Of a stretch of DNA of 9,102 bases, positions 5,440-9,102 are shown in pieces. The translations under genes were made by a program, and so were the position numbers. The notes under the pieces are model-generated. The model was not told the DNA's origin and searched no databases. It saw only the letters and a program-made list of their open reading frames with translations. This DNA is from Endozoicomonadaceae bacterium (lineage in GTDB: Bacteria > Pseudomonadota > Gammaproteobacteria > Pseudomonadales > Endozoicomonadaceae): the NCBI GenBank assembly GCA_023146365.1, contig JAGLCE010000009.1, positions 1-9,102 of the forward strand, given 5' to 3'. Position 1 is the first letter of the stretch, and every line of letters begins with the position of its first letter.

Positions 5440-8067
5440 TTACTCCTTATCGTTCCAGTGTGCTAAAAGCGCGCGTACTTGGGAGGTGTCTTCCATAGTC
5501 AGAGCTTGCTTTGCCAGTGTGCGGCAATCTGTCATGTGTAGTTCGCGTATACGAGCCTTAACTAGAGGGATTGAGGGAACACTGACAGAGAGTTCATTAA
5601 TGCCCAGCCCGAGTAGTAAGGGGATGGCGGTAACATCGCTGGAAATGCCGCCGCAGACGCCTGTCCAGCGGTTCTCTGCTATTGCGCCTTCGACGGTCAT
5701 GGCAATCAGACGCAGTACGGCCGGATGCAAGCTGTCGATCCGGCTGGCTAGGCGTGGATGGCCGCGATCCATGGCGAGGGTATACTGAGTCAGGTCGTTC
5801 GTGCCGATGGAGAAGAAGTCGGCTTCGCGAGCCAGCTCTCGGGCCATCAGGGCAGCGGAAGGTACTTCTATCATAATGCCGAGTTCTACCGAAGTCTTAA
5901 ATTGATCGCACTCTTCATTGACTAGTTTCTTGACGGCGCGAAACTCCTCCAGACAGGCGATCATGGGGAGCATGATACGCAGATTTCCTGCGTGGTTGCT
6001 TCGCAGTAAGGCGCGAATCTGTCGGCGCAACAGAGTGGGACGGTTAATGCTGACCCGAATACCTCGTTCGCCCAAAAATGGATTCTCTTCGGCGGGTATA
6101 GAGAGGTAGGGGAGGGGCTTGTCGCCACCAACATCCAGTGTACGAATGATGACCGAATGCTCTTTGCCCATCGCGCTAAGAATGTCGCTGTAGATTTGAG
6201 TCTGTTCGTCCTCGTTCGGTTCCGTGATGCGGTTGAGATAGAGAAACTCTGTGCGCAACAAACCGATACCTTCAGCGCCCAGCTTTACGGCTTTCTGTGC
6301 TTCTTCAAGGCTTCCGACATTGGCAGCCACTTCGATCTGTGCGCCATCTCGCGTGATGGCGGTTTCACAGGTGGTTTTCAGTGCTGCCTGATAAGCACGA
6401 TCGGCTGCCTGCTTTTGCATGTTGCATTGGCTGATCTCCAGTTTGGATGGCGATAGCAAAATGTGGCCTGAATCGGCATTAAGAATAACGGTAGCGCCAT
6501 CAGGTTGATCATTGATGCGACTATCCAGACCGGCCAGGTAGGGAATGCCTAACGAACGGGCAATAATAGCAGCATGTGAGCTGGCACCGCCTTCAAGGCT
6601 GCAAACGCCGACTATGCGTGTTCGGTCAAGGCTCAGTAAGTCCGAGGGGGTCATGTTTGAATAGACAGGAATGGTGTTATCTGGCCATTCCTCTATTTTT
6701 TGTGAGATGCTGGTCAGTTCCGCGAGCACCCGCATCCCCACATCGTCAATGTCTGCTGCGCGAGCGGCCAGAAGTGGATTGTCCAGTGCCTGCATCTCCC
6801 TGACCTGCCGCGTGACGGCATGATTCCAGGCCCAAGCGGCGCTGCGTCCTTTATGAATCAAATTGTTAGCTGTTTCTGTGAGGGCGGGGTCTTGCAGTAG
6901 TTGCATATGGGCATTGAATATGTCTGATTGTTCCTGCTCACCGGCCTCTGCTAACTGGATGACCAGTTGATGTAAGGTGGCGCAGACCGTAGTAACCGCT
7001 GAATTCAGGCTGCTCTGTTCCGTGGTGGCGTCCGAACCCCACTCCTCTAATTCCTGATGCTGTCGCCGAATATGGACGAGGTGGCCGTTGCTCAGTCCAG
7101 GTGCTGCACGAATACCTTGAAGCTGACGGGGGTCGTTTTTAGCGCTACCTAGTAGCGGTGGTTCTATCTCATCTGCGACAGGGGCTGTTCGTGTCGAGGT
7201 TGCAATCTCTTCACCCAGTCCTGATTCAATGGCCGTTATGATCGATGTTATGTCTGTCTGTGCATCTTCTCCCCAAACTTTGATCGTGACGGTGCTGCCA
7301 AGCCGAGTGTTGAGTTTCACAATGTCAGTTACGCTGTTGCCGCGAGCTTCCACACAGTTACAGCTCAGGGTCACTTTGGATTGGATCGTATGGCACTGTT
7401 GCGCCAGCCTTGCCGAGGGGCGGGCGTGCAACCCTTCTGCGTTGGGGATGATGACTGTGGCTTTTGCATCAGGGGGACGTACTTCTTGGTGGTCGATATC
7501 GTCAGGGATTGACGCGGTCTCTGTATTGATCTGCAGTAGACGATCGCGACCTGCGCAGACATAGTCAGATGCGGGATTGCTGATCGTAATGCCCTTGGGA
7601 CTGGTCAAGACAATCATGGTCATCAGGCTGCGGGCATTACAGGCAAGGTAGTCAGCATCAAATTGAAGTAGGGGCTGTCCAGCAGTCACTCGATCACCTT
7701 CACGGACTTTCGGGCTGAAGCCTTTGCCGCGAAGTGTCACGGTATCCAGACCGACGTGTATCAGAATTTCAATGCCGGTATCGGTTTTCAGTGTCAGTGC
7801 ATGATGAGCTGCATGCATCTGTATGACTTCGCCATCAATCGGTGCCAGCAGGGTGTTATCGACAGGGTCAATGGCGAGGCCGTCACCGAGCATGCGTTCA
7901 GAAAAAACGGGATCAGACACCTGGTTTATCGGTATAACCTGACCTGAAAGTGGTACAAGGAGTGACGTGCCATGTTGTGAAGGGGAATGATTCAAGCGTA
8001 TTGCTCCACGATAAAGCGTGAATAAAGATCTGAGGGTTTGATGTATGGCATATACGGAAGCCCCCAT
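5440..8067 (-). CDS. multidomain PTS phosphotransferase EIIA(Glc)-HPr-EI
   Basis: This cytoplasmic protein takes phosphate from PEP and passes it through EI, HPr and EIIA to the PtsG permease encoded just downstream. With the ATG at 8067 it has 875 residues. EIIA of the Crr type spans about 35-175, with active His104 in EILIHVGLDTV and the supporting His89 in HHALTLKTDTG. HPr spans about 203-290, with His214 in EGLHARPSA. EI spans about 315-870, with phospho-His498 in GGASSHAAIIARSLGIP, the PEP-site motifs GIGLLRTEFLY, DVGGDKPLPYL and ERGIRVS, IEVPSAAL, GTNDLTQYTLAMDR, and VCGGISSD with Cys805. The order matches the N-acetylglucosamine protein NagF of Pseudomonas. The first 24 residues lie outside the family domain. 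A TTG at 7995 with GGAG 8 bases upstream would remove them and may be the real start (851 residues). All three phosphorylated histidines are present. The gene is first in the operon. Confidence 0.95.
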   Translation of the reverse strand: MGASVYAIHQTLRSLFTLYRGAIRLNHSPSQHGTSLLVPLSGQVIPINQVSDPVFSERMLGDGLAIDPVDNTLLAPIDGEVIQMHAAHHALTLKTDTGIEILIHVGLDTVTLRGKGFSPKVREGDRVTAGQPLLQFDADYLACNARSLMTMIVLTSPKGITISNPASDYVCAGRDRLLQINTETASIPDDIDHQEVRPPDAKATVIIPNAEGLHARPSARLAQQCHTIQSKVTLSCNCVEARGNSVTDIVKLNTRLGSTVTIKVWGEDAQTDITSIITAIESGLGEEIATSTRTAPVADEIEPPLLGSAKNDPRQLQGIRAAPGLSNGHLVHIRRQHQELEEWGSDATTEQSSLNSAVTTVCATLHQLVIQLAEAGEQEQSDIFNAHMQLLQDPALTETANNLIHKGRSAAWAWNHAVTRQVREMQALDNPLLAARAADIDDVGMRVLAELTSISQKIEEWPDNTIPVYSNMTPSDLLSLDRTRIVGVCSLEGGASSHAAIIARSLGIPYLAGLDSRINDQPDGATVILNADSGHILLSPSKLEISQCNMQKQAADRAYQAALKTTCETAITRDGAQIEVAANVGSLEEAQKAVKLGAEGIGLLRTEFLYLNRITEPNEDEQTQIYSDILSAMGKEHSVIIRTLDVGGDKPLPYLSIPAEENPFLGERGIRVSINRPTLLRRQIRALLRSNHAGNLRIMLPMIACLEEFRAVKKLVNEECDQFKTSVELGIMIEVPSAALMARELAREADFFSIGTNDLTQYTLAMDRGHPRLASRIDSLHPAVLRLIAMTVEGAIAENRWTGVCGGISSDVTAIPLLLGLGINELSVSVPSIPLVKARIRELHMTDCRTLAKQALTMEDTSQVRALLAHWNDKE
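5443..5448 (-). promoter_or_regulatory. ribosome binding site of ptsG inside the end of the upstream gene
   Basis: A strong AAGGAG on the minus strand sits 8 bases before the ptsG ATG and forms the last two sense codons of the EIIA-HPr-EI gene. Only five bases separate that gene's stop from the ptsG start. This supports a shared message and probable translational coupling between the phosphocarrier fusion and its permease. Confidence 0.85.
8004..8007 (-). promoter_or_regulatory. ribosome binding site for an internal TTG start of the EIIA-HPr-EI gene
   Basis: GGAG on the minus strand lies 8 bases before a TTG codon (7993-7995) that would begin the protein about ten residues before the first conserved EIIA strand (LLVPLSGQV). 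The annotated ATG at 8067 has no comparable site; the bases before it read CCAGTGAAAA. The sequence therefore favours, but does not prove, the shorter protein. Confidence 0.45.
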
Positions 8068-8106
8068 TTTTCACTGGTAAGAAAGTTTATGTTGCTACTA
8101 CTAGCT

Positions 8107-8136
8107 AGTAGCTACTATTAGCGAGTAGCTACTATT
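8107..8136. repeat. two direct copies of a palindrome upstream of the PTS operon
   Basis: The perfect palindrome AGTAGCTACT occurs at 8107-8116 and 8124-8133, both extended by ATT, so the direct repeat is 13 bases with a 17-bp period. A related inverted stretch GCTACTACTAGCTAGTAGC precedes it at about 8094-8112. The repeats lie 40-70 bp upstream of the first ATG of the operon. They could be paired operator half-sites, a leader hairpin, or simple-repeat expansion. Confidence 0.75.
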
Positions 8137-8235
8137 TATTAATACCGTCCAATATTCGCTGCATGATTAATCACGTTGTTTAAGGCCAGATGCTGTTGAT
8201 CCTGTAGAAAGTCAGGCTGAAATGTTCAGTCAGAC

Positions 8236-8263
8236 GTCATATTCAAAAGAGTAAAGCTGTAAA
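8236..8263 (-). promoter_or_regulatory. weak sigma70 promoter candidate for the PTS operon
   Basis: On the minus strand TTTACA (8258-8263, five of six -35 matches) is followed after 16 bp by TATGAC (8236-8241, four of six -10 matches). It would give a leader of about 160 bases before the ATG at 8067. It is the best pair that I found by eye in this region, and it is not strong. Confidence 0.2.
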
Positions 8264-8437
8264 AATAGTGGCTTTGTGGCGATATTATCGAAAAAATGGC
8301 GGTGTATGTACGCGCGACCCATAATACTACTACAGCGACTATTTCTGTTCAGAAAACTCGGAAAGCCTCTCAGTATACACTTTATGCTCTCAAGCAGAGA
8401 CGCAGGCAATATAGCTGATATCTGTGCAAATGTCCGA

Positions 8438-8600
8438 GTTCAATACATGCAAGGGCGATCAGGCAACCTACATGCGTTGCTGATAATAGCTCATTGGCGT
8501 TTCTAATCCAATGCTATCGCTTGGTTCAGTACATGTGAGACAGATCAGGCGAATTGCACGAATTGCTGATAATAACTCATTGGCGTTGTTAATCCAATGC
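8438..8600. repeat. imperfect direct repeat with 86-bp period made of insertion-sequence 3' ends
   Basis: Positions 8438-8514 and 8524-8600 align at an offset of 86 bases. The strongest block is at 8477-8514 and 8563-8600, differing at about three positions (TTGCTGATAATA, CTCATTGGCGTT, TAATCCAATGC). A second block is GATCAGGC at 8457 and 8543, preceded by TCARTACATG at 8440 and 8526. Both copies contain the transposase C terminus on the minus strand plus the same flank, so this is either a local duplication or two elements whose right ends lie side by side. Confidence 0.88.
8468..8518 (-). pseudogene. transposase C-terminal remnant (copy 1)
   Basis: On the minus strand these bases encode DSIGLETPMSYYQQRM followed by a TAG stop. 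This matches the last residues of an rve-type transposase (…GLxTPMSYYQQ…) and parallels the end of the longer remnant next to it. Everything upstream of this fragment is missing: the 3' flank of the second remnant begins immediately. It is far too short to function and is the trace of an older or duplicated insertion. Confidence 0.7.
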
Positions 8601-8907
8601 CACAGTGAGACTGGTCGTGGTACTGATGATAGGCCCCAAACGCTTGATTGATGACTGCTGTCGCACCATTATCTTGTTCTACAGTGCCGTTCCATTTAGG
8701 TTTTCTCGACAGGAGTAGCTTCAACGTTTCGCAGGTATGTTCAACTTCATTCCTGAATTCGCTATCACCATCCACCTGAATGGAGATGAGGTAAATGGGT
8801 AATGGCTCAACGAGTGTATTCAATAAAACATTTGGCGTTACGACGACTTGCAGGACTATAACTGCGTATAGAGTGGTTTTCAGTATCTTCCATAGCTTAC
8901 GTTTTTC
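8545..8907 (-). pseudogene. decayed rve/DDE transposase, IS481-like (copy 2)
   Basis: The frame runs from just after a TAG (8908-8910) to a TGA at 8545. A possible TTG start at 8821 would give 92 residues, but the similarity extends further upstream, so this is a relic rather than a gene. Recognisable pieces are FL-like NVLLNTLVEPLP, the second catalytic aspartate in SIQVDGDSEF, the region of the catalytic glutamate in RKPKWNGTVEQDN (usually PRSPKLNGxVERxN), and the C-terminal YH..D.SHCGIGLTTPMSYYQQ. About 25 residues normally found between VExxN and the C-terminal motif appear deleted, and the N-terminal half with the helix-turn-helix and first aspartate is absent. IS481 is the best family guess; IS3-group rve elements are the alternative. 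Confidence 0.82.
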
Positions 8908-9083
8908 CTAAGCTGGGTAGCGCTTGCATAGACCACATTACCCAACTCAACCCTCGCAGAACCTATACGGTAGAACAGTGGCTACCACGCTTTGAAGAGG
9001 TTGATATCACATGGCATTCCATCAGAAACGGGAAGGATTATGCAACTCTATCTGTTCTCCATGACACTGATTATGGACAGTAA
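8862..9083 (+). other. unidentified open frame without a start codon
   Basis: The plus strand is open from after a TAA (8859-8861) to a TAA at 9081-9083, 73 codons. The later part reads like ordinary protein (SACIDHITQLNPRRTY, VEQWLPRFEEVDITWHS, NGKDYATLSVLHDTDYGQ). There is no ATG or GTG in frame and no ribosome binding site. Its 5' part overlaps the opposite-strand transposase relic at 8862-8907, so an older gene could have been cut by the insertion and only its C-terminal end remains. I do not recognise the family. A chance open frame is equally possible. Confidence 0.3.
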
Positions 9084-9102
9084 CGCCTCGTCATACGGAT
9101 CA

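Larger units (their letters stand above)
8068..8437. other. upstream regulatory region of the PTS gene set, no gene seen
   Basis: These 370 bases between the PTS operon and the insertion-sequence remnants hold no open frame that I can support. They contain the AGTAGCTACT repeats (8107-8133), a perfect ten-base palindrome TGATTAATCA (8164-8173), and an inverted repeat CGATA-T-TATCG (8280-8290, centre base T on the plus strand). These could be operators. I find no clean CRP site (TGTGA N6 TCACA) and no recognisable sugar-repressor site. The promoter should lie here, but no strong sigma70 match stands out. Confidence 0.5.

Noticed and set aside
5399..5788. 129-codon plus-strand frame opposite the EI 3' end and ptsG start
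   Set aside because: It is antisense to two strongly supported genes and shows no family motif; shadow frame.
8164..8290. CRP binding site upstream of the PTS operon
   Set aside because: The palindromes present have the wrong spacing and lack TGTGA N6 TCACA; the nearest look-alike (TGTGG at about 8275) matches poorly.
8276..8506. 76-codon plus-strand frame upstream of the PTS operon
   Set aside because: No ribosome binding site, and it runs into the antisense of the transposase remnant; composition is not convincing.

Overview
The window looks like chromosomal DNA of a gammaproteobacterium. The evidence is a tRNA-Ala(GGC)/Glu(UUC)/Gly(GCC) cluster with genomically encoded CCA ends, a PtsG and a Cof phosphatase that resemble the enterobacterial proteins, and a fused EIIA-HPr-EI protein of the kind known from Pseudomonas and relatives. 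An oceanospirillalean such as an Endozoicomonas-like organism is only a guess.

Layout. Positions 1-291 hold short tandem repeats and a near-consensus sigma70 promoter (TTGACA, 17 bp, TAGAAT) with a GC-rich discriminator. It drives three tRNA genes (292-614), which end at a hairpin with A and T runs that can be read on both strands. Positions 615-864 carry a 16-bp tandem repeat array and no gene. On the minus strand, 8067 down to 865, lies a sugar-uptake gene set in the order EIIA-HPr-EI fusion, PtsG-type EIICB with an extra EIIB, Cof-type HAD phosphatase, pgi. The first two genes are 5 bp apart. The later gaps are 76 and 204 bp (counting pgi from its ATG), and the second contains a 29-bp tandem duplication. 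Positions 8068-8437 are the upstream region of this set, with several small palindromes and a repeated AGTAGCTACT motif. Positions 8438-8907 hold two juxtaposed remnants of an rve/DDE insertion sequence. The last about 200 bases carry an open frame without a start codon that I cannot identify.

Function. The fusion protein contains all the soluble PTS phosphocarriers and PtsG is the membrane permease, so two polypeptides can run the whole relay from PEP to imported glucose-6-phosphate. Pgi then converts this to fructose-6-phosphate, and Cof may act as a housekeeping sugar-phosphate or HMP-PP phosphatase. The point most worth a second look is the second EIIB-like domain at the C terminus of PtsG, which keeps a cysteine at the active-site position but has lost other conserved positions. 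I saw no clear evidence of a wholly new system: the genes belong to known families, and the novelty is in domain architecture, intergenic repeats and the decayed right-hand end.
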